The position numbers and the translations under genes were made by a program. The notes under the pieces were generated by a model that was not told where the DNA came from, did not search any database, and saw only the letters and a list, made by a program, of their open reading frames with translations. From contig CAYQME010000040.1 of assembly GCA_964418645.1 (NCBI GenBank), positions 1 through 22,615 on the forward strand: a stretch of DNA of 22,615 nucleotides, given 5' to 3'. This DNA comes from JAADHG01 sp964418645. GTDB taxonomy: Bacteria; Bacteroidota; Bacteroidia; Flavobacteriales; Flavobacteriaceae. Below, piece by piece: positions 1 to 7,833 of the stretch (position 1 is its first letter; each line of letters begins with the position of its first letter).

Positions 1-2
1 AA

Positions 3-308
3 CCATTTATAGCATCAGATTTCTATTCTACAACTGTAATAAGTAACTTAAAAAAAGCAGGGAAATTGTTTGTATTTATTGGTGTTACTAAAATCCTTTT
101 TCGGCTAATTTCAGCATTATATTTGATTAACAGCATACCAATACAAGGATTGTCAGGATTTTCATTTATTACTTCATTTACAACATTCATTTCTTCAATA
201 GATGTAACAACAATTTTTTTAATTGTTATTGGTCTATTCTTTTTACTATTTAGTAACGCTTTTGAAAATGCAAAAAGTTTAAAACAGGAAAACGACTTAA
301 CCATCTAG
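3..308 (+). CDS. DUF2975 family membrane protein, 3' part
   Basis: The reading frame is open from the left edge of the window to the TAG at 306-308, so this is the C-terminal part of a gene that starts outside. About 101 residues are visible, with two hydrophobic, probably membrane-spanning stretches: one around the I-G-V-T-K-I-L-F-R-L segment and one around T-I-F-L-I-V-I-G-L-F-F. The spacing and composition, and above all the small HTH gene 3 bases downstream, match the DUF2975 membrane protein plus YozG-like regulator pair known in many Bacteroidota and Firmicutes. The function of DUF2975 is not established. A TTG at 66 could be read as a start, but the frame continues upstream with sensible coding sequence, so I treat the gene as 5' truncated by the window edge. 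The family call rests mainly on context. Confidence 0.65.
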   Translation, partial: PFIASDFYSTTVISNLKKAGKLFVFIGVTKILFRLISALYLINSIPIQGLSGFSFITSFTTFISSIDVTTIFLIVIGLFFLLFSNAFENAKSLKQENDLTI

Positions 309-311
309 CCT

Positions 312-518
312 ATGTCAATTATTGTAAATCTTGATGTGATGCTTGCCAAGCGTAAAATGAAAAGTAAAGACTTGGCAGGAATTGTTGGTATTACCACAGC
401 AAATCTTTCTATTTTAAAATCAGGGAAAGCCAAAGCCATTCGGTTTTCAACCTTGGAAGCTATTTGTAAAGCATTAGACTGCCAACCTAGTGATATTTTA
501 GAATACGTAAAAGATTAA
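312..518 (+). CDS. small Cro/C1-type HTH transcriptional regulator (YozG-like)
   Basis: This 68-residue protein is almost entirely one XRE/Cro-type helix-turn-helix domain, at about residues 8-62. The recognition-helix region reads I-V-G-I-T-T-A-N-L-S-I-L-K-S-G-K, followed by F-S-T-L-E-A-I-C-K-A-L-D-C-Q-P-S-D-I-L, the usual ending of the domain. It has no sensor or oligomerisation domain. The ATG lies 3 bases after the stop of the DUF2975 membrane protein, so the two are probably co-translated. Such pairs are common; the membrane protein may modulate the regulator or be its target, but neither role is shown here. Confidence in the fold is high; the regulated genes are unknown. Confidence 0.9.
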   Translation: MSIIVNLDVMLAKRKMKSKDLAGIVGITTANLSILKSGKAKAIRFSTLEAICKALDCQPSDILEYVKD

Positions 519-547
519 TATTATCTTAGTTCCTTAAATTTTATACT

Positions 548-2356
548 ATGCAAAAATTTCTTCTGCTACTATCACTATTAATATTATTTAATTGTAAAGA
601 AACTAATACTAACGAAACATCAAAAGAGGTTTCTTCAACCTATACTATTTCTTTTGAAAATGCGGTGCATCATGAAGCTATTGTACATGCGACATTTACT
701 AATTTAAAAGCAGGTGAAATAGAATTTAGAATGAGCCGCACCTCTCCAGGACGTTATGCCTTGCACGAGTTTGCAAAAAATGTATATGCTGTAAAAGTTA
801 CTGATAATGATGGAAATGAATTGGCCGTTACCCGTTTAGATCCATATTCTTGGAAAGTAAAAGGACATGATGGAACTATAAACGTAAGTTACACCTTGTT
901 TGCTAATCGTGGCGGAGGTACCTATGCACAAATAGACGAAACGCATGCGCATTTAAATATGCCAGCAATATTTATGTATGCCCCAAGTTTGAAAAATGAT
1001 GAAATGCGAGTAATGTTTAATGTTCGTAAGGATTTAAACTGGAAAATTGCCACACAATTAAAGCATGTTGATGGAAACACCTATTCTGCAAAAGATTTGC
1101 AGTATTTTATGGATAGCCCAACCGAAATTAGCAACTATAACGTTCGCTCTTTTGAAGTTGGTGGACAAACAATATATTTTGTGTTGCACCATAATGGTAC
1201 AGAAGCTGAATTGGATGAGTACTTTGAAAAAGTTAAGAAAATAGTATTACAGGAAAAAACGATTTTTGGTGAGCTTCCAGAGTTTGATTTTAATGAATAT
1301 CGTTTTTTAGCATGCTATATTCCTAATGCCTCAGGAGATGGTATGGAGCATCGTAATTCTACTATTTGTGCTTCCACAAGAAGTTTAGCAGATGGTGGAA
1401 TGGATAGAAATATAGGAACCATTTCTCATGAGTTTTTTCATTGTTGGAATGTGGAGCGCATTCGACCACAATCGTTAGAGCCATTCAATTTTGAAGAAGC
1501 TAACATGAGTGGTGAACTTTGGTTTGCCGAAGGGTTTACAAGTTATTATACATCATTAATGATGTGTCGTGCAGGATTATTGAATCAAAAAGAATATGTT
1601 GAGGGCCTTTCAGGTACTTTTAATAAAGTATGGAATTCTCCAGGGCGACAATTTTTTAATCCTATTGAAATGAGTATGCAAGCACCTTTTGTTGATGCTG
1701 CAACTTCTGTTGACCCAAACAATAGAAATAACACCTTTATCTCTTATTATTCTTATGGAAGTGTATTGGGTTTGGCTTTAGATTTGTCACTTCGTGAAAA
1801 TAATTTAAATCTTGATGACTTTATGAAATTAGTTTGGAATACTTTCGGAAAGAATGAAACTCCATACACTGTTCAGGATTTACATAGTACGTTAAATGAC
1901 TATGCTGGAGAAGAATTTGGAAATCATTTCTTCAATAATTATATCTACAAAAGCAAGATGCCAGATATGAAACGATTGTTCAATAATGTTGGTGTGTCTT
2001 TAACTCAAGACAAAAGCAAAGTTTCTTTTGGCGCAAGTGTAAGAGGAGGAAAAATTTATGGAAATACAAAAATTGATTCGCCGGCTTATAATGCTGGTTT
2101 AGAAAATGGAGACGAGATTATTAAAGTTGATGATTTTGTCGTAAGTGACGATTTAGATTTTAATACAATTCTGAATAAATTTGAGCCAAAAAATCAAATA
2201 ATAATAGTTTACGAACGATTAGGAAACACAAGAGAGACAAAAGTAACACTCCAAGAAAATCCTTCATACACCATTTCTCCATTTGAAACAAGTGGGTTAG
2301 AATTAGACGATAAGAAAAAACAAGCCAGAGCAGCTTGGTTAAATTCTAAAGAATAA
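548..2356 (+). CDS. M61 family metallopeptidase with PDZ domain, lipoprotein
   Basis: The 602-aa protein starts with a lipoprotein signal peptide: a hydrophobic stretch at residues 4-15 and a lipobox ending at Cys16 (L-F-N-C). It is therefore probably anchored in a membrane facing the periplasm or cell surface. Domains in order are an N-terminal beta domain of M61 peptidases (about 30-200), a thermolysin-like catalytic domain (about 220-480), and a C-terminal PDZ domain (about 490-575, with N-A-G-L-E-N-G-D-E-I). The zinc site H-E-F-F-H is at 294-298, with Glu295 as catalytic base; Glu328 in W-F-A-E-G-F is the likely third ligand. The flanking W-N-V-E-R-I-R-P is typical of glycyl-aminopeptidase relatives. 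Substrates are unknown; a role in peptide scavenging or envelope protein turnover is inference. The ATG gives a complete signal peptide. The gene stands alone between the HTH gene and umuC. Confidence 0.93.
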   Translation: MQKFLLLLSLLILFNCKETNTNETSKEVSSTYTISFENAVHHEAIVHATFTNLKAGEIEFRMSRTSPGRYALHEFAKNVYAVKVTDNDGNELAVTRLDPYSWKVKGHDGTINVSYTLFANRGGGTYAQIDETHAHLNMPAIFMYAPSLKNDEMRVMFNVRKDLNWKIATQLKHVDGNTYSAKDLQYFMDSPTEISNYNVRSFEVGGQTIYFVLHHNGTEAELDEYFEKVKKIVLQEKTIFGELPEFDFNEYRFLACYIPNASGDGMEHRNSTICASTRSLADGGMDRNIGTISHEFFHCWNVERIRPQSLEPFNFEEANMSGELWFAEGFTSYYTSLMMCRAGLLNQKEYVEGLSGTFNKVWNSPGRQFFNPIEMSMQAPFVDAATSVDPNNRNNTFISYYSYGSVLGLALDLSLRENNLNLDDFMKLVWNTFGKNETPYTVQDLHSTLNDYAGEEFGNHFFNNYIYKSKMPDMKRLFNNVGVSLTQDKSKVSFGASVRGGKIYGNTKIDSPAYNAGLENGDEIIKVDDFVVSDDLDFNTILNKFEPKNQIIIVYERLGNTRETKVTLQENPSYTISPFETSGLELDDKKKQARAAWLNSKE

Positions 2357-2402
2357 TATTAATTCAATTAAATTCTGAAGCAAAAAATGTACTTTTATAA
2401 AC

Positions 2403-3659
2403 ATGTTTGCACTTGTCGATTGTAATAATTTTTATGCTTCTTGTGAGCGCGTATTTAATCCTAATTTACGCAAAAAGCCTATTGCAATATTGTCAAATAA
2501 TGACGGTTGTGTCATTTCGAGAAGCGATGAAGCTAAAGTCATAGGATTGCCAATGGGAGCACCTGTTTTTAAATGGGAAGGATTCTGTAAAGCAAATAAT
2601 ATTCAAGTATTTTCTTCAAATTATCCATTGTATGGAGATATGAGTAGTCGCGTGATGAAAATTTTAGAACAGTTTTCACCAGATGTTGAGGTGTATAGTA
2701 TTGATGAAGCATTTTTGGAGTTTAAAGATTTTGGAGATTTTGATTTTCAAGACTACGGAAACCAAATAAGGAAACGTATTTTAAAGTGGACAGGCATTCC
2801 AACAAGCGTTGGTATTGCACCAACAAAAGCACTTACTAAAGTGGCAGGTAAAATTGCTCGAAAGTTTCCAAAAGAAACAAAAGGCATTTATGTGATAGAT
2901 TCCGAAGAAAAACGAATTAAAGCTCTAAAATGGATACAGCTAAAAGATGTTTGGGGCATTGGAAGAAGATTACAAAAGCGTCTAAAAATTAAAAACTGTA
3001 AAACCGCTCATGATTTTGTACAACTTCCAGATCAATGGATTCGTAAAAAATTTTCGATTACTGAATGGAAACTTAAAAAGGATTTAGAAGGCATTCCAAC
3101 TTTAAAGCTAGACGAATTGAAGACAAAACGTGCCATTGCCACAACGCGAAGTTTTGAATACACATTTTCCGATTTAGATAATATAAAAGAACGTGTGTCA
3201 ACATTTGCTACAAGTTGTGCCGAGAAACTACGTAAACAAAAATCCAGTTGCCACATGATTATTGTCATGTTGAGTAGCGATAGACATAAAAAAGATTTAG
3301 AACAGCATCGCGGAAACACACAAGTCCGGTTATCATATCCTACAGATTCAACACTAATAATTAGTAACGCTGCGATTAATGCTGTAGCATCTATTTTCAA
3401 GAAAGGGATAAAGTACAAACGTGCAGGTGTTATTGTAACAGGGTTAGTCCCTACAGATAATTATCAGTTGCACTTATTTGAACATGAGAATCCAAAACAT
3501 AAACCCTTGATGCATGCTATTGATAAGTTAAACACTAAATATGGTAATTATAAATTAAAACTAGGTAATCAAGATTTAGAGCGCACTTGGAAAATGCGAC
3601 AAGAACGGTTATCGCCAAGAAGAACTACAAATATTAATGAAATTTTAAAAGTGAAATAA
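2403..3659 (+). CDS. umuC: Y-family DNA polymerase, UmuC subunit of Pol V
   Basis: The 418-aa product is full length compared with E. coli UmuC (422 aa). It is an error-prone translesion polymerase that works with cleaved UmuD. Metal-binding catalytic residues are visible: Asp6 in F-A-L-V-D-C-N-N-F-Y and Asp101-Glu102 in Y-S-I-D-E-A-F. The palm and fingers domains occupy about 1-170, a helix-hairpin-helix thumb about 170-235, and the little-finger domain about 240-350. A beta-clamp-binding type motif, Q-L-H-L-F, is at 355-359, followed by the DUF4113 tail characteristic of UmuC. The start ATG at 2403 gives the conserved N-terminus. The gene precedes umuD, the reverse of the usual umuD-umuC order. 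No canonical SOS box is obvious in the 46 bases upstream. A near-match to the -7 element lies only a few bases before the ATG. Confidence 0.95.
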   Translation: MFALVDCNNFYASCERVFNPNLRKKPIAILSNNDGCVISRSDEAKVIGLPMGAPVFKWEGFCKANNIQVFSSNYPLYGDMSSRVMKILEQFSPDVEVYSIDEAFLEFKDFGDFDFQDYGNQIRKRILKWTGIPTSVGIAPTKALTKVAGKIARKFPKETKGIYVIDSEEKRIKALKWIQLKDVWGIGRRLQKRLKIKNCKTAHDFVQLPDQWIRKKFSITEWKLKKDLEGIPTLKLDELKTKRAIATTRSFEYTFSDLDNIKERVSTFATSCAEKLRKQKSSCHMIIVMLSSDRHKKDLEQHRGNTQVRLSYPTDSTLIISNAAINAVASIFKKGIKYKRAGVIVTGLVPTDNYQLHLFEHENPKHKPLMHAIDKLNTKYGNYKLKLGNQDLERTWKMRQERLSPRRTTNINEILKVK

Positions 3660-3661
3660 TC

Positions 3662-3729
3662 GTCATTCCGAACGAAATGAAGGAATCTGTTGAATGAGAT
3701 TGCCACGTCATTTCATTCTTCGCAATGAC
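3662..3729. repeat. REP-like imperfect palindrome between umuC and umuD
   Basis: The left arm (3662-3688) begins GTCATTCCGAA and ends GGAATCT. The right arm (3697-3729) begins AGATTGCC and ends TTCGCAATGAC. Reverse-complemented, the right arm matches the left with a few substitutions and a short insertion, so the element can fold into a long imperfect hairpin. Elements of the form GTCATTGCGAA...GCAATCT are, from my recollection, dispersed intergenic repeats in Bacteroidota genomes; I cannot count copies from one window. It starts right after the umuC stop and ends 13 bases before the umuD start. It may act as a transcript-stabilising or attenuating hairpin. An A-run rather than a T-run follows on the + strand, so it does not look like a standard intrinsic terminator for umuC. 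Confidence 0.75.
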
Positions 3730-3742
3730 AAAAAAATAGGAT

Positions 3743-4183
3743 ATGATATTACACAAATCTCAAAACCTCACCTTTTTTATACCAAAAACATCAAACGGCT
3801 CTGGAACACTCTTTTTTGATACAGGAATATCGGCAGGATTTCCATCTCCAGCCGAAGATTTTAAGCAACAACGCATATCTTTAGATAAAGAATTAATAAA
3901 AAACAAAGAAGCTACTTTTTTTGCACGTGTAAGTGGGCAATCCATGATTGGCGCTGGACTTGATGATAGTGATTTGTTAGTTATAGATAGAAGCTTAGAA
4001 CCTCAACACAATAAAATTGCAGTCTGTTTTTTAGATGGAGAGTTTACTGTAAAGCGTTTAAAAGTAAAGCATGATGACATATGGCTACAACCAGAGAACC
4101 CAGAGTATGAGCCTATAAAAATAACTAAGGAAAACGATTTTGTTATTTGGGGAATTGTAACAACAGTTATTAAAAAAGTATAA
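3743..4183 (+). CDS. umuD: UmuD-like S24 family autoprotease (Pol V accessory subunit)
   Basis: The 146-residue protein has the size and layout of UmuD. The self-cleavage site is clear: Ala31-Gly32 in S-A-G-F-P-S-P-A, equivalent to Cys24-Gly25 of the E. coli protein. The catalytic dyad is Ser67 in S-G-Q-S-M and Lys104 in F-T-V-K-R-L; their separation of 37 residues equals Ser60-Lys97 in E. coli. RecA-stimulated self-cleavage would produce UmuD', which activates UmuC for translesion synthesis. It lies downstream of umuC, separated by an 83-base spacer that holds a REP-like palindrome. It has no DNA-binding domain, so it is not LexA. The next gene starts only 3 bases after its stop, suggesting translational coupling. 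Confidence 0.95.
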   Translation: MILHKSQNLTFFIPKTSNGSGTLFFDTGISAGFPSPAEDFKQQRISLDKELIKNKEATFFARVSGQSMIGAGLDDSDLLVIDRSLEPQHNKIAVCFLDGEFTVKRLKVKHDDIWLQPENPEYEPIKITKENDFVIWGIVTTVIKKV

Positions 4184-4186
4184 TTT

Positions 4187-4735
4187 TTGTTGAAAAACAT
4201 CATATACAAAAGAGCAGATTCAAATGAAGAATTAAACCAAATTCTTGAGTTACAACGCGACAATATTCCATCAGTTATTTCAAAAGAAGAAAAACAGCAA
4301 GAAGGCTTTGTCACTGTGCATCACAGCTTTGATATCTTAAAGCAAATGAATGATAAATGTGCTCATGTTATTGCTAAAAATAATGATAAAGTAATTGGTT
4401 ATGCGCTTTGTATGCTAAAAGATTTCAAGAAAGATATTGAAGTGCTTCGACTGATGTTTAAACAAATTGACAGCCATTTAAACAAAGATGAAGCTTACGT
4501 AGTAATGGGACAAATTTGTATAGACAAAAGATTTAGAAAACAAGGTGTTTTTCGAGGTCTCTATCAATTTATGAAAGCACAGTTACAGCCATATTATAAA
4601 ATGATTATAACAGAGGTTGATATTACAAACACAAGATCGATAAATGCACATCGAACAATAGGATTTAATATCTTATATTCATATTGTTCTAATCATCAAA
4701 ATTGGGAAATAATGTATTGGAATTTAAAAGAATAA
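4187..4735 (+). CDS. GNAT family N-acetyltransferase
   Basis: The 182-aa protein shows the GNAT fold: a beta strand plus helices at the N-terminus (R-A-D-S-N-E-E-L-N-Q-I-L), the acetyl-CoA-binding motif A region V-V-M-G-Q-I-C-I-D-K-R-F-R-K-Q-G-V-F at about 105-122, and the C-terminal N-T-R-S-I-N-A-H-R-T-I-G-F motif at 148-160. The pyrophosphate loop reads R-K-Q-G-V-F, with Phe in place of the second small residue. An in-frame stop (4181-4183) closes the frame just upstream. The only starts that keep the conserved N-terminus are TTG at 4187 or 4190; the first ATG would remove about 50 residues. The acceptor substrate is unknown. It sits 3 bases after umuD and 14 bases before glpD, so it may be a passenger in a mixed operon. 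Confidence 0.85.
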   Translation: MLKNIIYKRADSNEELNQILELQRDNIPSVISKEEKQQEGFVTVHHSFDILKQMNDKCAHVIAKNNDKVIGYALCMLKDFKKDIEVLRLMFKQIDSHLNKDEAYVVMGQICIDKRFRKQGVFRGLYQFMKAQLQPYYKMIITEVDITNTRSINAHRTIGFNILYSYCSNHQNWEIMYWNLKE

Positions 4736-4749
4736 TTAATTAAAAAGAG

Positions 4750-6315
4750 TTGACAAGCAGAAACCAACAATTAAAAACCTTAAAGCAAGATGCCCAATGG
4801 GATATCGTTATTATTGGAGGAGGCGCAAGTGGTTTAGGAGTTGCGGTAGATGCTATAAGTAGAGATTTTAAAACAGTATTGTTTGAGCAAGCAGATTTTG
4901 CAAAAGGGACATCAAGTAAAAGCACTAAATTAGTTCATGGAGGAGTGCGCTATCTAGCTAATGGAAACATAAAATTAGTAACCGAAGCTCTAAAAGAACG
5001 TGGATTACTTTCAAAAAACGCAAGACACTTATTTAAAAAGCAGGAGTTTATAATTCCTAACTACAAATGGTGGAGCGGATATTTCTATGCATTTGGTTTA
5101 AAGGTATATGATTTTTTATCGCATAAATTTTCTTTAGGAAATTCTAGCTTAATAAAAAGGAGCACCGTAATTAAGCATTTACCAAACTTATTCGTCAATC
5201 ATCTAGCAAGCGGCGTTTCTTATTTTGATGGAGAATTTGATGATGCAAGACTCGCACTTAATTTAGCCCAAACAGCAATTGAAAAAGGGGCAACTGTTTT
5301 AAATTACATGAAGGTTGTAGGGCTTTTAAAAGATGAAGAAAATATACTTGGAGTAAAGGTTAAAAACGTAGAAACTAAAGAAGTTTTTGATGTAAAATCT
5401 AAAGTGGTTATTAATGCCTCAGGGATTTTTACTGATAAAATTTTAAAGATGTACAATCCAAAGCATAAAAAGACCGTAGTTCCCAGTCAAGGAATTCATT
5501 TAGTTTTAGACGCCTCCTTTTTAAACAGTGAAAAGGCGATAATGATACCTAAAACTTCTGATGGAAGAGTGTTATTTGTTATTCCGTGGCAAGGAAAAGT
5601 AATTGCAGGAACAACAGATACATTAATTAAAAAACCAATATTAGAACCCATTGCGCTTGATGCCGAAGTTGATTTTATTCTTAATACCTTATCAAAATAC
5701 TTAATAAAAACACCAAAGCGAGATGATGTTCTTTCAGTGTTTTGCGGATTGCGCCCTTTGGCAAAACCTAGAGGCAATCAAGTAAAAACAAAAGAAATCT
5801 CTAGAAGGCATAAAATTATTTTAGATAACAATTTAATAAGTATTGTTGGAGGGAAATGGACTACTTATCGAAAAATGGCTGAAGATGTTATAGACACAGT
5901 AGTAGATAAATTTAATTTTCCAAATAGAAGGTCTAATACAGAAACCTTAGAAATTCATGGAAATATTTCAAATAGTGAAGAGCATTTAAAAAATCATCTT
6001 TATATTTATGGAAGTGATTTACCAAAGTTGGATGCGTTTCAAAATCAGCAAATTGATTTTAAGAAAAAAATCCATCCAGATTATAATTTTACAATAGGTC
6101 AAATTTATTGGAGCATCCAAAACGAAATGTCTCGAACTGTTGAAGATATTCTTGCCAGAAGAATCCGATTATTGTTTTTAGACGCAAGAGCAGCAATAAA
6201 GGTCGCTCCTGAAGTTGCAAAAATTCTTGGGAAACAACTCGACAAAGATGAAGAGTGGGTTAATAACCAGATTAAAAGATTTAATGAATTGGCAAAAAAT
6301 TATTTACTAAACTAA
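4750..6315 (+). CDS. glpD: FAD-dependent glycerol-3-phosphate dehydrogenase
   Basis: The enzyme oxidises sn-glycerol-3-phosphate to dihydroxyacetone phosphate and passes electrons through FAD to the membrane quinone pool. The dinucleotide-binding motif D-I-V-I-I-G-G-G-A-S-G-L-G sits at 18-30. It is followed by the family's K-G-T-S-S-K-S-T-K-L-V-H-G-G-V-R-Y-L region at about 52-69. Further conserved blocks are P-S-Q-G-I-H-L-V, I-P-W-Q-G-K-V-I-A-G-T-T-D-T, and G-G-K-W-T-T-Y-R-K-M-A. The C-terminal DAO_C helical domain includes E-M-S-R-T-V-E-D-I-L-A-R-R. The 521-aa length is normal. An in-frame stop lies at 4741-4743 and there is no ATG before the FAD motif, so TTG at 4750 is the start. It is followed after 4 bases by glpK and then glpF, a full glycerol pathway. 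No glpR-type regulator is present nearby. Confidence 0.96.
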   Translation: MTSRNQQLKTLKQDAQWDIVIIGGGASGLGVAVDAISRDFKTVLFEQADFAKGTSSKSTKLVHGGVRYLANGNIKLVTEALKERGLLSKNARHLFKKQEFIIPNYKWWSGYFYAFGLKVYDFLSHKFSLGNSSLIKRSTVIKHLPNLFVNHLASGVSYFDGEFDDARLALNLAQTAIEKGATVLNYMKVVGLLKDEENILGVKVKNVETKEVFDVKSKVVINASGIFTDKILKMYNPKHKKTVVPSQGIHLVLDASFLNSEKAIMIPKTSDGRVLFVIPWQGKVIAGTTDTLIKKPILEPIALDAEVDFILNTLSKYLIKTPKRDDVLSVFCGLRPLAKPRGNQVKTKEISRRHKIILDNNLISIVGGKWTTYRKMAEDVIDTVVDKFNFPNRRSNTETLEIHGNISNSEEHLKNHLYIYGSDLPKLDAFQNQQIDFKKKIHPDYNFTIGQIYWSIQNEMSRTVEDILARRIRLLFLDARAAIKVAPEVAKILGKQLDKDEEWVNNQIKRFNELAKNYLLN

Positions 6316-6319
6316 CAGG

Positions 6320-7813
6320 ATGAATACTAAACTTATTATGTCTTTAGATCAAGGTACAACCTCCTCTAGAGCCGTTCTTTTTAATCATAAAGGAGAATCT
6401 GTAGAAATCGCACAACAAGATTTCACGCAAATTTTTCCACAAGCTGGTTGGGTAGAGCATAATCCCATTGAAATATGGGAGTCTCAAATATCCACAGCAA
6501 GAGAAGTCCTAAAAAAGGCAGACACATTAAATTTTGAAGTTGCAGCTATCGGAATTACAAACCAACGTGAAACTACTTTGGTTTGGGATAAAAATACAGG
6601 AGAGCCAATCTATAATGCCATAGTTTGGCAAGATAGGAGAACTGCAAACTTTTGTGATGAATTAAGAGCAAGTGAAAGAACAGAGATCATTAAAGAAAAA
6701 ACAGGGTTAATATTAGATGCTTATTTTTCAGCAACAAAATTAAAGTGGATACTAGATAATGTTGAAGGTGCACGAGCAAAGGCGAATAATAATGAGTTGT
6801 GTTTTGGCACAGTTGATACGTGGTTGATTTGGAAATTAACTAAAGGCGAAAAATTTATTACTGATGCAAGTAATGCTAGCAGAACAATGTTGTTTAATAT
6901 TCATAATCTAAATTGGGATCAAGAATTACTTGATGTTTTTGATATTCCAAGAAATATCCTGCCTGAAGTAAAAGAAAGTAGTCAAGTTTACGGTGAAACT
7001 TCAGAAGGATTATTTAATAAAAAAATTCCAATTTCAGGAATCGCAGGTGATCAGCAAGCGGCATTATTTGGACAATTATGTACCGAAAAAGGGATGGTAA
7101 AAAATACCTATGGAACAGGCTGTTTTTTATTAATGAATACTGGAAACGAACCAGTATATTCTAAAAACAACTTATTAACTACAGTCGCATGGAAAATTAA
7201 TGGAGAAGTTAGTTATGCGCTCGAAGGAAGTGTTTTTGTTGGTGGCGCAGCGGTACAATGGCTAAGAGATGGCTTGAAAATAATTGATTCAGCACCTGAA
7301 ATTGAAGCCTTAGCATCTGGTGTTGAAGACAATGGAGGGGTCTATTTTGTCCCAGCCTTAACAGGATTAGGAGCTCCGTATTGGGATTCTTATGCGCGAG
7401 GTACAATTATTGGGATAACTCGAGGCACAACACAGGCGCATATTGCGAGAGCAACCTTAGAAGGCATTGCGTATCAGGTTTACGATATTGTTAACGCTAT
7501 GGAAGCAGATGCCAAGGCAAAAGGTACAGAATTACGTGTTGATGGTGGTGCAACAGGTAACAATCTTTTATTACAATTTCAAACAGATATTTTTGGTTTT
7601 CCTGTTGTAAGACCTAATATACAGGAAATCACTGCCCTTGGAGCTGCTTACTTAGCAGGATTAGCCATAGGTTTTTGGAAAAATATTGATGAATTAAAAA
7701 AGCAATGGTCTATTGATAAAACATTTCAACCAGAAATGGAGACCAAAAAAGTAGAAGTATTACTAAAGCAATGGCATAAAGCAGTTTCAAAAAGTGCCAA
7801 TTGGATTGAATAA
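6320..7813 (+). CDS. glpK: glycerol kinase
   Basis: This FGGY-family kinase phosphorylates glycerol with ATP to sn-glycerol-3-phosphate, trapping it in the cytoplasm and feeding GlpD. The 497-aa length is standard. The N-terminal phosphate-binding loop L-D-Q-G-T-T-S-S-R is at 9-17. Other signatures are I-G-I-T-N-Q-R-E-T-T, V-W-Q-D-R-R-T, the second actin-like block G-I-A-G-D-Q-Q-A-A-L-F-G, Y-G-T-G-C-F-L-L-M-N-T, and the FGGY signature region P-A-L-T-G-L-G-A-P-Y-W-D. R-V-D-G-G-A-T-G-N-N lies near the C-terminus. The ATG is 4 bases after the glpD stop, with AGG just upstream, consistent with translational coupling. Confidence 0.97.
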   Translation: MNTKLIMSLDQGTTSSRAVLFNHKGESVEIAQQDFTQIFPQAGWVEHNPIEIWESQISTAREVLKKADTLNFEVAAIGITNQRETTLVWDKNTGEPIYNAIVWQDRRTANFCDELRASERTEIIKEKTGLILDAYFSATKLKWILDNVEGARAKANNNELCFGTVDTWLIWKLTKGEKFITDASNASRTMLFNIHNLNWDQELLDVFDIPRNILPEVKESSQVYGETSEGLFNKKIPISGIAGDQQAALFGQLCTEKGMVKNTYGTGCFLLMNTGNEPVYSKNNLLTTVAWKINGEVSYALEGSVFVGGAAVQWLRDGLKIIDSAPEIEALASGVEDNGGVYFVPALTGLGAPYWDSYARGTIIGITRGTTQAHIARATLEGIAYQVYDIVNAMEADAKAKGTELRVDGGATGNNLLLQFQTDIFGFPVVRPNIQEITALGAAYLAGLAIGFWKNIDELKKQWSIDKTFQPEMETKKVEVLLKQWHKAVSKSANWIE

Positions 7814-7833
7814 CATTATAAAATTATTTATTT

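Noticed and set aside
2357..2402. Possible LexA/SOS box upstream of umuC, including the small palindrome TTAATT-C-AATTAA at 2359-2371
   Set aside because: I know no established SOS box for this family to match, and AT-only dyads of this size are frequent in such AT-rich DNA.
3032..3418. Open frame of 128 codons on the - strand inside umuC
   Set aside because: It is antisense to a well-conserved polymerase gene, encodes a composition unlike real proteins of this genome, and has no start context; it is a shadow of umuC.
3662..3729. Intrinsic terminator between umuC and umuD
   Set aside because: The stem is followed by an A-run, not a T-run, on the transcribed + strand; the sequence fits a dispersed palindromic repeat better.
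4003..4314. Open frame on the - strand across the umuD-GNAT junction
   Set aside because: Both overlapping + strand genes show strong family motifs; the antisense product has none.
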